A DNA stretch of 64,000 nt from contig NZ_CP027482.1 in assembly GCF_003443875.1 (NCBI RefSeq), forward strand, positions 1,302,001-1,366,000, read 5' to 3'. Both the position numbers and the translations under genes were made by a program. This document shows positions 21,211 through 31,453 of this stretch, in pieces. The stretch comes from Aeromicrobium sp. A1-2. Lineage in GTDB: Bacteria > Actinomycetota > Actinomycetes > Propionibacteriales > Nocardioidaceae. The notes beneath the pieces were generated by a model that saw only the letters and a list, made by a program, of their open reading frames with translations, was not told the origin of the DNA and searched no databases. Every line of letters starts with the position of its first letter. The stretch's first letter is position 1.

Positions 21211-22109
21211 GACTCGCCCAGCATGTGCGCGATAGTGGCGGCATAGACGTCGTCTGCGTCAAGCCGCCGCAAGTCCTCGGCGAGCAGCTCGGCCAGCGTT
21301 CGAGGGCCGAGCGGGACCTCACGGGGCGATGAGCCGGGCACGCTGAAGTGACAGGAGTGGGCCGTGATCCGCTCGATCAGCACGTCGCCCTCGGGCGTGT
21401 GGAGCGCGACGGAATGGATCTGCGGCGTGTCGCTGTGCTTCGTGGTGATGGAGACCTTGAGCCGGCTCTCGAGCCATGCCACCAGCAGAGTCGCGGCCGG
21501 GTTGCCCTTGCCCGCCACGACGGTGCCGCTGGTGACCTTGCCGTCGGACTGGTCGAGCGCGGCGGCCAGCAGGGCGCGCCACGGCGTGAGTCGTGTCCAC
21601 GACAGGTCTGTGTCGCCGGGCTCGTAGTGCCGAGCGACGGCCTTGAGGGCCCGGATGGGTGAGTCCGTAGCCTCGGCATCGGTCAGTCGCCTGCGGGCCA
21701 GCCGGCCGATCGCGTCTTCGGACGGACTCGCGGGCGCCTTGCCCGGCCACCACACGACGACGGGGGAGTCGGGCAGCAGGAGTGGGAGCACGACGGACTC
21801 GGCGTGCTTGGTCAGCTCGCCGGAGATCCGCAGCAGGATCGACTCGCCGGAGGAGTTGACCCCGACCCGGACCTTGGCGTTGAGCCGCGCCGCCCCGCGG
21901 CCGTCGCCGAGGATCACACCGATGACCCGTGACGGATGCTCGCGCGACAGTATGGTCGCGGTCTTGAGCGCCTCCGCGACGTTGTCGTCGTCGGTCACGA
22001 CCAGCAGCGTCAGCACCATGTCCATCGCCGGGCTGCCTGCGGCCATCCGGGCCTTGACCATCGCGCGGGCGATGCTCGACGAGTTGGTCTTCTCGAGTGC
22101 GATCTCCAT
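21207..22109 (-). CDS. opcA: Glucose-6-phosphate dehydrogenase assembly protein OpcA
   Basis: A 300-residue OpcA-family protein. In cyanobacteria and actinobacteria it is needed for full G6PD activity, probably as a redox-responsive allosteric partner. It includes LTLLVVTDDDNVAEAL, a central PDSPVVVWWPGKAP and the PWRALLAAALDQ block seen in the family. It sits between zwf and pgl, overlapping zwf by 1 bp and pgl by 4 bp. The start is ATG 22109. Confidence 0.94.
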   Translation of the reverse strand: MEIALEKTNSSSIARAMVKARMAAGSPAMDMVLTLLVVTDDDNVAEALKTATILSREHPSRVIGVILGDGRGAARLNAKVRVGVNSSGESILLRISGELTKHAESVVLPLLLPDSPVVVWWPGKAPASPSEDAIGRLARRRLTDAEATDSPIRALKAVARHYEPGDTDLSWTRLTPWRALLAAALDQSDGKVTSGTVVAGKGNPAATLLVAWLESRLKVSITTKHSDTPQIHSVALHTPEGDVLIERITAHSCHFSVPGSSPREVPLGPRTLAELLAEDLRRLDADDVYAATIAHMLGES

Positions 22110-23632
22110 TACGGGCGTCTCCAGGCTCTGCCGTCACGGGCGAGCATCTTGTCGGCCGTCTCCGGACCCCAGGTGCCGGACGGGTAGGTGTCGATGGTCT
22201 TCTGCCGGTCCCAGTGCTCGATGACGGGATCGAGGATCTTCCACGCCAGCTCGACCTCCTCGTGCTGCGGGAACAGCGGAGGATCGCCGAGCAGGACGTC
22301 CAGGATCAACCGCTCGTACGCCTCGGGGCTGCTCTCGACGAACGCACCGCCGTACGCGAAGTCCATGTTGACGTCGCGGATCTCCATCGTCGTGCCAGGC
22401 ACCTTGGCGCCGAATCGCAGCGTCACACCCTCATCGGGCTGAATCCGCATGACGAGTGCGTTCTGGCCGAGCTCCTCGATGTCGTTCTTGCTGAACGGCT
22501 GGTGGGGGGCGCGCTTGAACACGACGGCGACCTCGGTGACGCGTCGGCCGAGGCGCTTGCCAGCCCGAAGGTAGAACGGGGTGCCGGCCCACCGCCGGGT
22601 GAGCACATCGATCCGCATCGCGGCGTACGTCTCGGTCATCGAGGACTGCGGGATGCCGTCTTCCTCCTTGTAGCCCAGCACGTGCTCGCCGCCGGCCCAG
22701 CCGCCGACGTACTGGGCGCGGGCCGTGTGGAGGTCCATGCGGGCCGGGGGACGGGCATTGGCCAGGATCTTCTGCTTCTCGATGCGCAGCGAGGAGGCGT
22801 TGAATGACACCGGCTCCTCCATGGCGATCAGCGCCATGAGCTGCAGCAAGTGGTTCTGGACGACGTCGCGGGCCGCACCGATGCCGTCGTAGTAGCCGGC
22901 CCGCGATCCGATGCCGATGTCCTCGGCCATCGTGATCTGCACGTGGTCGACGTAGTGGTTGTTCCAGATCGGCTCGAACATCCCGTTGGCGAAGCGGAAC
23001 GCCAAGATGTTCTGGACGGTCTCCTTGCCGAGGTAGTGGTCGATGCGGAACACCGACTGCCGCGGGAACACCTCGGCCACGATCCGGTTGAGCTCCTCGG
23101 CGGACTTCAGGTCGTGGCCGAAGGGCTTCTCGATGACGACGCGGCGCCAGCCCTCGGACGACTCGGCCAGGCCGTGCTTCTTGATCTGCGAGACCACGAC
23201 GGGGAACAGCCCCGGTGGAATCGACAGGTAGAACGCGTGGTTGCCACCTGTGCCCTGCTGCTCGTCGAGCTCGGCCATGGTCTGTCCGAGCCGCTCCCAG
23301 GCTGCGTCGTCGTCGAACTCGCCCGGTACGAACCGGATGCCTGCGGCCAGCTGCTTCCAGACCGTCTCACTCCACGACGTACGTGCGCCGTCCTTGGCCG
23401 CCTGCTTGATCATGCTGGCGAACTCGGTCGTGCCGAAGTCGTGCCGCGCGAAGCCGACCAGCGCGAAGCCGGGCGGCAGCAGGCCACGATTGGCCAGGTC
23501 GTAGATCGCAGGGACGAGCTTCTTCTTGGCCAGGTCGCCGGTCACACCGAACAGGATCAGGCTGCACGGCCCGGCGATGCGGGGGAGTCGGCGGTCCTTC
23601 GGATCTCTCAGCGGGTTGTCGGTCAGGCTCAT
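22109..23632 (-). CDS. zwf: Glucose-6-phosphate 1-dehydrogenase
   Basis: A 507-residue NADP-dependent enzyme that commits carbon to the oxidative pentose phosphate pathway. The N-terminal Rossmann segment is LILFGVTGDLAKKKLVPAIYDL. The substrate-binding active site is RIDHYLGKETVQNI, followed by FANGMFEPIWNN and AGYYDGIGAARDVVQNHLLQ. The start overlaps the pgi stop by 4 bp. Length is typical. Confidence 0.97.
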   Translation of the reverse strand: MSLTDNPLRDPKDRRLPRIAGPCSLILFGVTGDLAKKKLVPAIYDLANRGLLPPGFALVGFARHDFGTTEFASMIKQAAKDGARTSWSETVWKQLAAGIRFVPGEFDDDAAWERLGQTMAELDEQQGTGGNHAFYLSIPPGLFPVVVSQIKKHGLAESSEGWRRVVIEKPFGHDLKSAEELNRIVAEVFPRQSVFRIDHYLGKETVQNILAFRFANGMFEPIWNNHYVDHVQITMAEDIGIGSRAGYYDGIGAARDVVQNHLLQLMALIAMEEPVSFNASSLRIEKQKILANARPPARMDLHTARAQYVGGWAGGEHVLGYKEEDGIPQSSMTETYAAMRIDVLTRRWAGTPFYLRAGKRLGRRVTEVAVVFKRAPHQPFSKNDIEELGQNALVMRIQPDEGVTLRFGAKVPGTTMEIRDVNMDFAYGGAFVESSPEAYERLILDVLLGDPPLFPQHEEVELAWKILDPVIEHWDRQKTIDTYPSGTWGPETADKMLARDGRAWRRP

Positions 23633-25215
23633 CGGCCGGTCCCCAGAACCGCGCGCAGGGTCTCCAGACCACGCGGGACGTCACACAGGTGCAGACGCAG
23701 CACGGGACGGCCGTGCTCCCTCAGCACGGCGGCGTCGCCGGCGGCCTGGGAGTCGATGAACGATCCGAAGGTGAAGTCGCGACCCGGAACGACAAGGTCC
23801 TCGGCGGGGTCGCCGGTGATCTGCAGGAAGACACCATTGGGCGTGCCGCCCTTGTGGTACTGCCCGGTCGAGTGAAGGAATCGGGGCGCCCATCCGAACG
23901 TCACAGGGCGTCCGACGCGCTCGGCGAGCGTTTCACGGACGGCGGCGAAGTCTGCGTGTGCAACCCGGTCCAGGTAGACCTGCACCGCGAGGTAGCCGTG
24001 CTGGAGGTCGATCTGATCGAGGAGGGATCGCACGGCACCGTCGACCGTGGTTCCTTCGCCGAAGATGTCGATGCCGTCATCGGTCGCGTCCGCTGCCGGC
24101 GGCTCACCGCCACCGGAAAGCAGCTCGCGGGCCGCAGCCTTCGCGCTCTCGACATCGGGCTGGTCGAACGGGTTGATCCCGATGATGCGACCGGCGACCA
24201 CGACGGCGACCTCCCACAGCAGCATCTGGGCGCCGAGATCGGACTCGATTGCCGCGGCGTAGCCTGACTGGGCCTCGGGCGCGCTGTCGCCGCCGACCGA
24301 GACCAGGATCGAGTCGGCCGTGCTGGGGTTGAAGTTGACCGCGTTCTCGAATGGCACGACGACCGGCAGGACACCCCGGCCGTGCTTGCCGGTCGACTCC
24401 GCGACGAGCTGCTCGATCCAGTCGCCGACGCCGTGCCGGGTCTGGTCGACGATCACGAGCTTGTCGACCTGGTGCCGATTGGCTGCGCCCATCAGGACGC
24501 CGAGCCGCAGGGCCGGGTTGTCGGGATCGTCGGCGAAGAGCGCCGCCGAGGCGGCTTCCGCAGAGTCCAGCAGAGCGCCGATGTCAGCACCCGCGAGGCC
24601 ACTGGGCACCAGGCCGAAGGCCGTCAGCGCCGAGTAGCGGCCGCCGACGTGGGCATCGGCTCGGAAGACCCGGTAACCGGCTCCAGCCGCTTCCTCGTCC
24701 AGCGGTGAGCCCGGGTCCGTGACCACGACGATGCGGCCGGCGGGATCGATCCCGGCGTCCCTGAACGCCTGCTCGTACGCCCGACGCTGGCTGTCGGTCT
24801 CGACTGTGCCTCCGGACTTGCTGGAGACCACGACGACCGTGCGGTCGAGCTGGTCGGTGATCGCCGAGCGGACCATGTCGGGCTGCGAGGAGTCCAGGAC
24901 GGTCAGTGGGACGCCGGCGTGGTCGCAGATGACCTCAGGAGCAAGCGACGAACCGCCCATGCCGCACAGGACGACGTGATCGAGGCCCTGCGCCGCGAGC
25001 TGCTCCCGCAGCTCGGCGATCTCGGCCACGAGGGGCCGTGAAGCGGTGGCGAGCTGTGTCCAGCTGAGTCGTACGCTCGCCTCGGGCTCCGCCGCAGGAC
25101 CCCACAGCGTGGGGTCCTGCGCGGCGATCCGCGAGGCGACGCGGTCCTGGATCGCGTCCTGGAGCAGCGAGTCGAACTCGTTCTGGTCCGGGATGTTGAG
25201 CGCCAGCGCGATCAC
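23629..25215 (-). CDS. pgi: Glucose-6-phosphate isomerase
   Basis: A 528-residue SIS-fold isomerase linking glycolysis and the pentose phosphate pathway (glucose 6-phosphate to fructose 6-phosphate). The SIS regions VVLCGMGGSSLAPEV, VVSSKSGGTVET and FRADAHVGGRYSALT are clear, with AVNFNPSTADSI and HSTGQYHKGG towards the end. This is the divergent actinobacterial form found inside tkt-tal operons, not the classical PGI with its AKTFTTQET motif. It overlaps zwf by 4 bp and follows tal by 3 bp. Confidence 0.88.
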   Translation of the reverse strand: MIALALNIPDQNEFDSLLQDAIQDRVASRIAAQDPTLWGPAAEPEASVRLSWTQLATASRPLVAEIAELREQLAAQGLDHVVLCGMGGSSLAPEVICDHAGVPLTVLDSSQPDMVRSAITDQLDRTVVVVSSKSGGTVETDSQRRAYEQAFRDAGIDPAGRIVVVTDPGSPLDEEAAGAGYRVFRADAHVGGRYSALTAFGLVPSGLAGADIGALLDSAEAASAALFADDPDNPALRLGVLMGAANRHQVDKLVIVDQTRHGVGDWIEQLVAESTGKHGRGVLPVVVPFENAVNFNPSTADSILVSVGGDSAPEAQSGYAAAIESDLGAQMLLWEVAVVVAGRIIGINPFDQPDVESAKAAARELLSGGGEPPAADATDDGIDIFGEGTTVDGAVRSLLDQIDLQHGYLAVQVYLDRVAHADFAAVRETLAERVGRPVTFGWAPRFLHSTGQYHKGGTPNGVFLQITGDPAEDLVVPGRDFTFGSFIDSQAAGDAAVLREHGRPVLRLHLCDVPRGLETLRAVLGTGR

Positions 25216-25218
25216 GGG

Positions 25219-26307
25219 TCAGGCCTTGTCGAGCTCGGCGTTGACGGTCTGGAGCAGCTCGTCCCACGACTTCTCGAACTTCTCCAGGCCCTCGACCTCG
25301 AGCTGCGCGACGACCTCGTCGTAGGAGATGCCCTGCGCTTCGAGGTCCGCAATGATCTGGCGCGCCGCGTCATACGTGCCGCTGACCGCGTCGCCGGTGA
25401 CCTCACCGTGATCGGCGAACGCCTCGAGGGTCTTCTCCGGCATGGTGTTGACGGTGTCGGAGACAACGAGCTCGCTGACGTACATCGTGTCGGGGTAGGC
25501 CGGGTCCTTGATTCCGGTCGAGGCCCACAGCGGGCGCTGCGTGTTGGCACCCTTGGCCGCGAGGGCCTTGAAGCGCTCGGACCCGAAAATCTCTTCGTAC
25601 GCCTCGTAGGCCAGGCGCGCGTTGGCGATGGCCGCCTTGCCGCGCAGCGGACTGTCGGCGTCGAGGCGGCCGTCGATCTCGGAGTCGACCCGGCTCACGA
25701 AGAACGAGGCGACGGAGTAGATCGACGACAGGTCGTGGCCGTTCGCTGCGGCCTGCTCGAGGCCGTAGAGGTACGCGTCCATGACGCCGCGGTAGCGATC
25801 CAGCGAGAAGATCAGCGTGACGTTGACGCTGATGCCGTCGGCAATCGTGGCGGCGATGGCCGGCAAGCCCTCGACGGTCGCGGGGATCTTGATCAGCAGG
25901 TTGGGCCGGTCGACCCGTTCCCACAGCCGCTTGGCCAGCGCCAGAGTCGCGTCGGTGTCCTTCGCAAGATCGGGATCGACCTCGATCGACACGCGTCCAT
26001 CGACTCCGCCGGTGGCGTCGTAGACCGGTCGGAGGATGTCACAGCCCAGCTGCACGTCGGTCGTCGTGAGCTCGAAGACCGTGGTCGCCAGATCGGCGCC
26101 GGATGCCTTGAGGGTCTTGACCTGGTCGGAGTAGCGCTCGCCCTGGGCGATCGCCGAGGCGAAGATCGTGGGGTTCGTGGTGACCCCGACGACGCCCGAG
26201 TCCGCGACCAGCGCGGCGAGGTTGCCGGTCTCGATGCGCTCGCGCGACAGGTCGTCGAGCCAGATCGATACGCCTGCGTCGGCGAGGGCCTGCAGTCGGT
26301 CATTCAT
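25219..26307 (-). CDS. tal: Transaldolase
   Basis: A 362-residue class I (Schiff-base) transaldolase of the non-oxidative pentose phosphate pathway. It has [56 protein letters not shown] with the active-site Lys, and [16 protein letters not shown] 26307 has AGGAG about 7 nt upstream on the minus strand. It lies 34 bp after tkt and 3 bp before pgi. Confidence 0.96.
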   Translation of the reverse strand: MNDRLQALADAGVSIWLDDLSRERIETGNLAALVADSGVVGVTTNPTIFASAIAQGERYSDQVKTLKASGADLATTVFELTTTDVQLGCDILRPVYDATGGVDGRVSIEVDPDLAKDTDATLALAKRLWERVDRPNLLIKIPATVEGLPAIAATIADGISVNVTLIFSLDRYRGVMDAYLYGLEQAAANGHDLSSIYSVASFFVSRVDSEIDGRLDADSPLRGKAAIANARLAYEAYEEIFGSERFKALAAKGANTQRPLWASTGIKDPAYPDTMYVSELVVSDTVNTMPEKTLEAFADHGEVTGDAVSGTYDAARQIIADLEAQGISYDEVVAQLEVEGLEKFEKSWDELLQTVNAELDKA

Positions 26308-26341
26308 GGGTGTCTCCTCAGGAGGTTGGGTCGTGATGCGG

Positions 26342-28519
26342 TCAGTGGGTCTTCGGCGCGTCGGCGTTGTCGCCGGGGCCGACGGGCCCGGCAGGCCGGG
26401 CGTGGAACGGTGCGAGAGGCTCGCCCGCAGCGGCAGCGATCGAGTCCTTCGCGGCCGCGACGACGGCCTCAGCGGTGATCCCGAACTTGTCGTACAGCGT
26501 CATGTAGTCCGCCGAGGCGCCGTAGTGCTCCAGGCTCACGATGCGACCGGCGTCGCCCACGACATCGCGCCAACCGAGGGCGATGGCCGCTTCGACCGCG
26601 ACGCGGGCCCGGAGTGCGGGCGGGATGACGCTGTCGCGGTAGGCGACGTCCTGCTGCTCGAACCACTCGCGACACGGCATCGACACGACCCGGGCGGAGA
26701 TGCCTTCGGCCGCGAGCTGTTCACGCGCGGTGACCGCGAGCTGGACCTCGGATCCGGTGCTGACCAGGATCACGTCGGGATCACCGTCGGTGTCCAGCAG
26801 GATGTAGGCACCCTTGGCCGTGAGGTCCGCCGAGGCGTAGCCGTCGGTGTCACGAGGGAACGTCGGCAGGTTCTGCCGGCTCAGCGCGAGGGCGGAGGGC
26901 CGGTCGGTCAGACCGAGGACCGTCTTCCACGCCACGATCGTCTCGTTGGCGTCGGCGGGACGGATTACGTCGAGTCCGGGGATCGCCCGCAGGGCCGCGA
27001 GGTGCTCGACCGGCTGGTGCGTGGGTCCGTCCTCGCCCAGGCCGATGGAGTCGTGCGTCCACACGTACGTGACCGGCAGCTCCTGAAGAGCGGCGAGCCG
27101 CACGGCGGGGCGCATGTAGTCGCTGAACACCAGAAACGTTCCGCCGTACGGGCGGGTGAGTCCGTGCTGGACCATGCCGTTCATGATGGCGCCCATCGCG
27201 TGCTCGCGGATGCCGAAGTGCAGCACCCGGCCGTACCAAGTGCCGGTGAACTTCTCGGTCGAGTGCCCCGGCGGGAGGAACGAAGGCTCACCCTTGGGGG
27301 TTGTGTTGTTCGACCCCGCGAGGTCGGCCGAGCCGCCCCACAGCTCGGGCAGGTGCGGGGCCGCGGCCGACAGGAACGCACCCGACGCGACGCGTGTGGC
27401 AACACCCTTGGCATCGGCCTCGTACGTCGGCAGGTCGGCGTCCCAGCCAGCCGGGAGCTCACGCTTGGTCAGCCGCGCGAACAGCGCAGCGCCGTCCGGC
27501 GAGGCGGTGGCCCACGCGTCGAAGGCCTTCTGCCACGCAGCATGCGCCTCGGCGCCACGCTCACGCGCCCGGTGGGTGTGCTCGATGACGTCGTCGTCGA
27601 CGATGAACGTCTTGTCGGGGTCGAAGCCGAGCAGCTCCTTGGTGGCGCGGATCTCGTCCTCGCCGAGCGCCGAGCCGTGCGAGCCGCCGGTGCCCTGGGC
27701 CGTCGGTGCCGGCCACGCGATGATGGTGCGAAGCTTGATGAAGCTCGGCTTGTCGGTGACCGCGGCAGCGGCCTGGTATGCCGCCCACAGGGCCGGGACG
27801 TCCTCGGCGTAGCCCGTGCCGCCATCGGTCCAGTCGACGGTCTGGACGTGCCAGCCGTATGCCTCGTAGCGGGCCGCGACGTCTTCGGAGAATGCGACGT
27901 CGGTGTCGTCCTCGATCGAGATCCGGTTGTCGTCCCACAGGACCGTCAGGTTGCCGAGCTCCTGGTGGCCCGCGAGGGACGAGGCCTCGCCCGATACGCC
28001 CTCCTGCAGATCGCCGTCGGAGCAGATGACGAAGACGCGGTGGTCGAACGGGCTCTCGCCGGCTGCGGTGGCGGGGTCGAGCAGGCCGCGCTCACGCCGA
28101 GCTGCCATCGCCATGCCGACGGCATTGGCGACGCCCTGGCCCAGCGGGCCGGTGGTGACCTCGACACCGGGTGTGTGGTTGTACTCAGGGTGCCCAGGCG
28201 TCTGGCTGCCCCAGGTGCGGAGACTCTTCAGGTCGTCGAGCGTCATGGGGTAGCCCGCGAGGTACAGCTGGATGTACTGAGTCAGGCTCGAGTGGCCGCA
28301 CGAGAGCACGAAGCGGTCGCGGCCGGACCAGTGCGGATCAGCCGGATCGTGGCGCAGCAGGTGCTGGTAGTGCAGATAGGCCACGGGAGCCAGGCTCATC
28401 GCGGTGCCGGGGTGTCCGTTGCCGACCTTCTGGACGGCGTCGGCGGCCAACAGGCGGACCGTGTCCACGGCCTTCTTGTCAAGGTCTGTCCACACCAGGG
28501 CGGGGGATTCTGACGTCAC
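26342..28519 (-). CDS. tkt: Transketolase
   Basis: A 725-residue thiamine diphosphate enzyme of the non-oxidative pentose phosphate pathway. ThDP/metal motif [14 protein letters not shown], substrate loops [13 protein letters not shown] and [10 protein letters not shown], and the central pyrimidine domain with [13 protein letters not shown] and [20 protein letters not shown]. The GTG 28519 start has AGGAG 9 nt upstream. It is the promoter-proximal gene of the tkt-tal-pgi-zwf-opcA-pgl operon and is divergent from ctaB. Confidence 0.97.
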   Translation of the reverse strand: MTSESPALVWTDLDKKAVDTVRLLAADAVQKVGNGHPGTAMSLAPVAYLHYQHLLRHDPADPHWSGRDRFVLSCGHSSLTQYIQLYLAGYPMTLDDLKSLRTWGSQTPGHPEYNHTPGVEVTTGPLGQGVANAVGMAMAARRERGLLDPATAAGESPFDHRVFVICSDGDLQEGVSGEASSLAGHQELGNLTVLWDDNRISIEDDTDVAFSEDVAARYEAYGWHVQTVDWTDGGTGYAEDVPALWAAYQAAAAVTDKPSFIKLRTIIAWPAPTAQGTGGSHGSALGEDEIRATKELLGFDPDKTFIVDDDVIEHTHRARERGAEAHAAWQKAFDAWATASPDGAALFARLTKRELPAGWDADLPTYEADAKGVATRVASGAFLSAAAPHLPELWGGSADLAGSNNTTPKGEPSFLPPGHSTEKFTGTWYGRVLHFGIREHAMGAIMNGMVQHGLTRPYGGTFLVFSDYMRPAVRLAALQELPVTYVWTHDSIGLGEDGPTHQPVEHLAALRAIPGLDVIRPADANETIVAWKTVLGLTDRPSALALSRQNLPTFPRDTDGYASADLTAKGAYILLDTDGDPDVILVSTGSEVQLAVTAREQLAAEGISARVVSMPCREWFEQQDVAYRDSVIPPALRARVAVEAAIALGWRDVVGDAGRIVSLEHYGASADYMTLYDKFGITAEAVVAAAKDSIAAAAGEPLAPFHARPAGPVGPGDNADAPKTH

Positions 28520-28599
28520 AGTCGTGACTCCTGATCATCGTTCGTGGGTCGGGTTCCGGCGCCTTCGCAGGCCGCCACGTCGAGCCTACCCGCGTCCCT

Positions 28600-28605
28600 T
28601 AGACT
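28600..28605 (+). promoter_or_regulatory. -10 box of leaderless ctaB
   Basis: TAGACT ends 7 nt before GTG 28613. ATG 28607 is only 1 nt away and would lie upstream of the expected transcription start, so GTG 28613 is preferred. Confidence 0.45.
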
Positions 28606-28612
28606 GATGCAT

Positions 28613-29551
28613 GTGACCGCCGTGGATGTGAAGACCTCCAGCACTGCTGACGTACCCACTTCGCCCAGCTTGACCGATGTCGTGAAGTCGTATGTCGCGC
28701 TGACCAAGCCGCGCATCATCGAGCTGCTGCTGCTCACCACCGTCCCGATCATGTTCCTGGCGGAGCAGGGCGTGCCCTCGGGCTGGCTCGTCGTCGCCAC
28801 GGTGGTCGGCGGCACGCTGTCTGCTGGCAGCGCGAACGCGCTGAACTGTGTCGTCGACGCCGACATCGACCAGCTCATGCGGCGCACCGCGCGGCGCCCA
28901 CTGCCGCGACACCAGGTCGGCAGCCGCGGAGCCCTGATCTTCGGACTCGTGCTCGGCGTCGTCTCGACGGTGTGGCTGTGGGCGCTGGTCAACCCGCTGT
29001 CGTCGATGCTGGCGCTGGCGGCCAACGTCTTCTACGTCGTCGGCTACACCATGATCCTCAAGCGCCGCACGTCGCAGAACATCGTGTGGGGTGGAGCGGC
29101 CGGCTGCTTCCCGGCTCTGATCGGCTGGACCGCCGTGACCAACGAGCTGGCCTGGGCGCCGGTCGTGATGTTCATGGTCGTGTTCTTCTGGACACCGCCG
29201 CACTTCTGGGCCCTCGCGATGCGCTACCGCGAGGACTACTCCGCGGCGAGCGTCCCGATGCTCCCGTCGGTCGCGACCTCGGCCGAGGTCGCCAAGCAGA
29301 TCGTCATCTACTCCTGGGTCATGTTCGGCACCTCGCTGCTGCTGTGGCCCATCACGCCGACCGGCTGGTTCTACCCGGCCGTCGCGATCACATTGGGCAT
29401 CGTGTTCCTCATCGAGGCGTACGACCTGAAGTCGCGGGCGCTGGACACCGAGGACCTCGCGGTCATCAAGCCCATGCGGCTGTTCCACTTCTCGAACGCC
29501 TATCTCGCCCTGCTGTTCGTCGCTGCGGCGGTCGATCCCTTCCTCCGGTGA
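28613..29551 (+). CDS. ctaB: Protoheme IX farnesyltransferase (heme O synthase)
   Basis: A 312-residue UbiA-family membrane prenyltransferase that attaches a farnesyl group to heme B for cytochrome oxidase. It has [17 protein letters not shown], the first Asp-rich motif [36 protein letters not shown] and [18 protein letters not shown]. There are multiple hydrophobic helices. GTG 28613 is set by the leaderless -10 at 28600. It is followed by a GNAT gene with a 4-bp overlap, and ctaA lies 3 kb away on the other strand. Confidence 0.95.
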   Translation: MTAVDVKTSSTADVPTSPSLTDVVKSYVALTKPRIIELLLLTTVPIMFLAEQGVPSGWLVVATVVGGTLSAGSANALNCVVDADIDQLMRRTARRPLPRHQVGSRGALIFGLVLGVVSTVWLWALVNPLSSMLALAANVFYVVGYTMILKRRTSQNIVWGGAAGCFPALIGWTAVTNELAWAPVVMFMVVFFWTPPHFWALAMRYREDYSAASVPMLPSVATSAEVAKQIVIYSWVMFGTSLLLWPITPTGWFYPAVAITLGIVFLIEAYDLKSRALDTEDLAVIKPMRLFHFSNAYLALLFVAAAVDPFLR

Positions 29552-30009
29552 TCCGGGCCCCGTCGGTGCGCCGGGTCGGCTCCGACGACTGGGCTGACTG
29601 GAGGCTCCTGCGGCAGCGATCGCTGAGCGAGGACCCCGACGCCTTCTCGAGCTCCACCACGATGTGGACCGGGGACCTCGACACCGAGCAGCGGTGGCGT
29701 GACCTGCTCGAGCACGGTTCATGCTTCATCGCGTACGTCGACGGGGCTCCGGTCGGCATGGTGGCGGGCCGGCTCATCGGCACGGCGGCCGAGCTGATCT
29801 CGATGTGGATCGCGCCGGAGGCCAGGCGCCGTCACCTCGGTGCGGCGCTGATCGAGACGGTCGTCGCCTGGAGCGACGGACGGGCGCTGAGCCTGCGGGT
29901 CATGGCCGGCAACGTGCCGGCGATCGAGGCGTATCAGCGGCACGGCTTCGTGCTGCAGGATGGCTGCGTCGACGAGGAGGGCTGCCAGCGGATGCTCCGC
30001 CCCGCCTGA
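29548..30009 (+). CDS. GNAT-family N-acetyltransferase
   Basis: A 153-residue single-domain GNAT. It has [20 protein letters not shown] at the N-terminus, [18 protein letters not shown] on the central strands, [20 protein letters not shown] with the acetyl-CoA pyrophosphate loop ([10 protein letters not shown]/RxxGxG/A type), and [15 protein letters not shown] at the C-terminus. The acceptor is unknown. GTG 29548 overlaps the ctaB stop, suggesting coupled expression; a longer frame inside ctaB is rejected. Confidence 0.88.
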   Translation: MIRAPSVRRVGSDDWADWRLLRQRSLSEDPDAFSSSTTMWTGDLDTEQRWRDLLEHGSCFIAYVDGAPVGMVAGRLIGTAAELISMWIAPEARRRHLGAALIETVVAWSDGRALSLRVMAGNVPAIEAYQRHGFVLQDGCVDEEGCQRMLRPA

Positions 30010-30014
30010 GTGCG

Positions 30015-30020
30015 TACGCT
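30015..30020 (+). promoter_or_regulatory. -10 box of leaderless gene at 30,027
   Basis: TACGCT ends 6 nt before GTG 30027, matching the spacing seen for uvrB, uvrC and others. It identifies this GTG as the start. Confidence 0.5.
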
Positions 30021-30026
30021 GGCCAG

Positions 30027-31091
30027 GTGACCGCCGCGGCCTACCGACTCGTCGCGGCAGTGCCCCGTCAACGGCTCGCCGATCGATTCTTCCGCCGATT
30101 CAAACGCGTCGGTCTGGGTGGGGTGCTGGCCGATCTCAACCGGACCGGCTCGCTGGCCGACGTTCCCGGCGAAGCGCCGGTCACCGGCATGGCCTGGCGC
30201 GCCGACGACCAGAGCACGAAGCGATGGTTCCCGCAGGGCATCACGACGTCCGCCGACGCGTACGGCGCCGAGCCCAGTGGGGGCATGTTCGAGGGCCGCA
30301 ACGTCGTGATGGTCAGCTGGTACGGCCACGGCTGGTGGGGCTGGCTCACCCTGGGCGCCCGGATCTCGGTGATCGACTGGACCGACGAGGCACCGAAATA
30401 TCGACACGTCCTGCTGGCCGACCCGCAGCGCGTCGGCTGGATCCACCGACTACGCCCCGTGCGCGTCCATGCCGGTGGGATCGTCTGGTACGGCGAGCAC
30501 CTGTTCGTGGCGGGCAGCTCGCAGGGCATCCGGGTGTTCCGCCTCGACGACATCGTCCGGGTCCGCAACCGGCTCCGCACCAAGGGCTATCGCTACGTCC
30601 TGCCGCAGCACACGGTCTACCACGCCGAGCAGGACGAGGGCTCGGGTCGTATGACGTACTCGTTTATGTCGCTCGACCGGGCGGGGGAGGACCACCTCGT
30701 CGCCGGGGAGTACGGGCGCAAGGACGGCAGCCACCGGCTGATCCGATACCCCATCGACCGGGACACCCAGCTGCTCCGCACCGACGACCGGGGCTGGTCG
30801 GTCCCCACCGACCTGCACGACCGGCAGATCGCCCGCATGCAGGGTGCCGTCATCGCAGACGGCACGTGGTTCGTGACGTCCAGCAACGGCGAGGACGTAC
30901 CGGGGGACCTCTGGGCTGGTCAACCGGGCCAATACACTCGGCACCGCCACGTGTTGCCGACCGGCCCAGAGGACATCACCTACCTGCCCCAGCGCCGACA
31001 GCTGTGGTCGCTCACCGAGTGGCCCGGGCGTCGATGGGTCTACGCCATGGACGCCGACCGCTGGCTCACCGACCGAAAGGACCAGACATGA
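30027..31091 (+). CDS. Conserved hypothetical protein, 354 residues
   Basis: I do not recognise this family with confidence. The protein starts VTAAAYRLVAAVPRQRLADR and has no signal peptide or clear membrane helix. It is rich in Trp, Tyr and beta-strand-like segments (MVSWYGHGWWGWLTLGARISV, HAGGIVWYGEHLFVAGSSQG, GAVIADGTWFVTSS, ITYLPQRRQLWSLTEWPG), which suggests a beta-propeller or similar all-beta fold. GTG 30027 is set by the leaderless -10. The stop overlaps the DUF1330-like gene by 4 bp, so the two are probably co-expressed. Confidence 0.75.
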   Translation: MTAAAYRLVAAVPRQRLADRFFRRFKRVGLGGVLADLNRTGSLADVPGEAPVTGMAWRADDQSTKRWFPQGITTSADAYGAEPSGGMFEGRNVVMVSWYGHGWWGWLTLGARISVIDWTDEAPKYRHVLLADPQRVGWIHRLRPVRVHAGGIVWYGEHLFVAGSSQGIRVFRLDDIVRVRNRLRTKGYRYVLPQHTVYHAEQDEGSGRMTYSFMSLDRAGEDHLVAGEYGRKDGSHRLIRYPIDRDTQLLRTDDRGWSVPTDLHDRQIARMQGAVIADGTWFVTSSNGEDVPGDLWAGQPGQYTRHRHVLPTGPEDITYLPQRRQLWSLTEWPGRRWVYAMDADRWLTDRKDQT

Positions 31092-31453
31092 GCATCAATC
31101 CCACCGGGGCCGACCTCAAGCGATACCTCCAGGAGGATCCCGGCGGGCCCGTCGTGATGCTCAACCTGGTGAAGTTCGTCGAGGGCGGGCAGCTGTCGTA
31201 CAAGGAGTACGGCGAGAAGTTCGTCCCGTTCCTGGAGAAGGTCGGGGGTCATGTCATCTATCTGGGCGACACCTCGACGACCCTCGTTGCTCCGGACTCC
31301 CACGACTGGGACGCCGTGCTGCTGGTGAGCTATCCGAATCGGGCTGCGTTCAGCCAGATGGTCGCCGATCCGGAGTACCAGAAGATCACTCACCTGCGGA
31401 CCGAGGCGCTGTCCGAGGCCGTGCTGCAGGCCACGACGCCCACCGGCTCCTAG
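31088..31453 (+). CDS. DUF1330-like dimeric alpha-beta barrel protein
   Basis: A 121-residue protein. It has PVVMLNLVKFVEGGQLSYKEY, FLEKVGGHVIYLGD, WDAVLLVSYPNRAAFSQMV and DPEYQKITHLRTEAL, the pattern of small ferredoxin-like DUF1330 proteins. No catalytic function is established for the family. ATG 31088 overlaps the upstream gene (ATGA). The stop converges on the membrane protein gene, overlapping by 4 bp. Confidence 0.82.
   Translation: MSINPTGADLKRYLQEDPGGPVVMLNLVKFVEGGQLSYKEYGEKFVPFLEKVGGHVIYLGDTSTTLVAPDSHDWDAVLLVSYPNRAAFSQMVADPEYQKITHLRTEALSEAVLQATTPTGS

Noticed and set aside
26168..28513. Plus-strand 781-codon open frame
   Set aside because: Exact antisense of the transketolase gene. 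No recognisable protein features.
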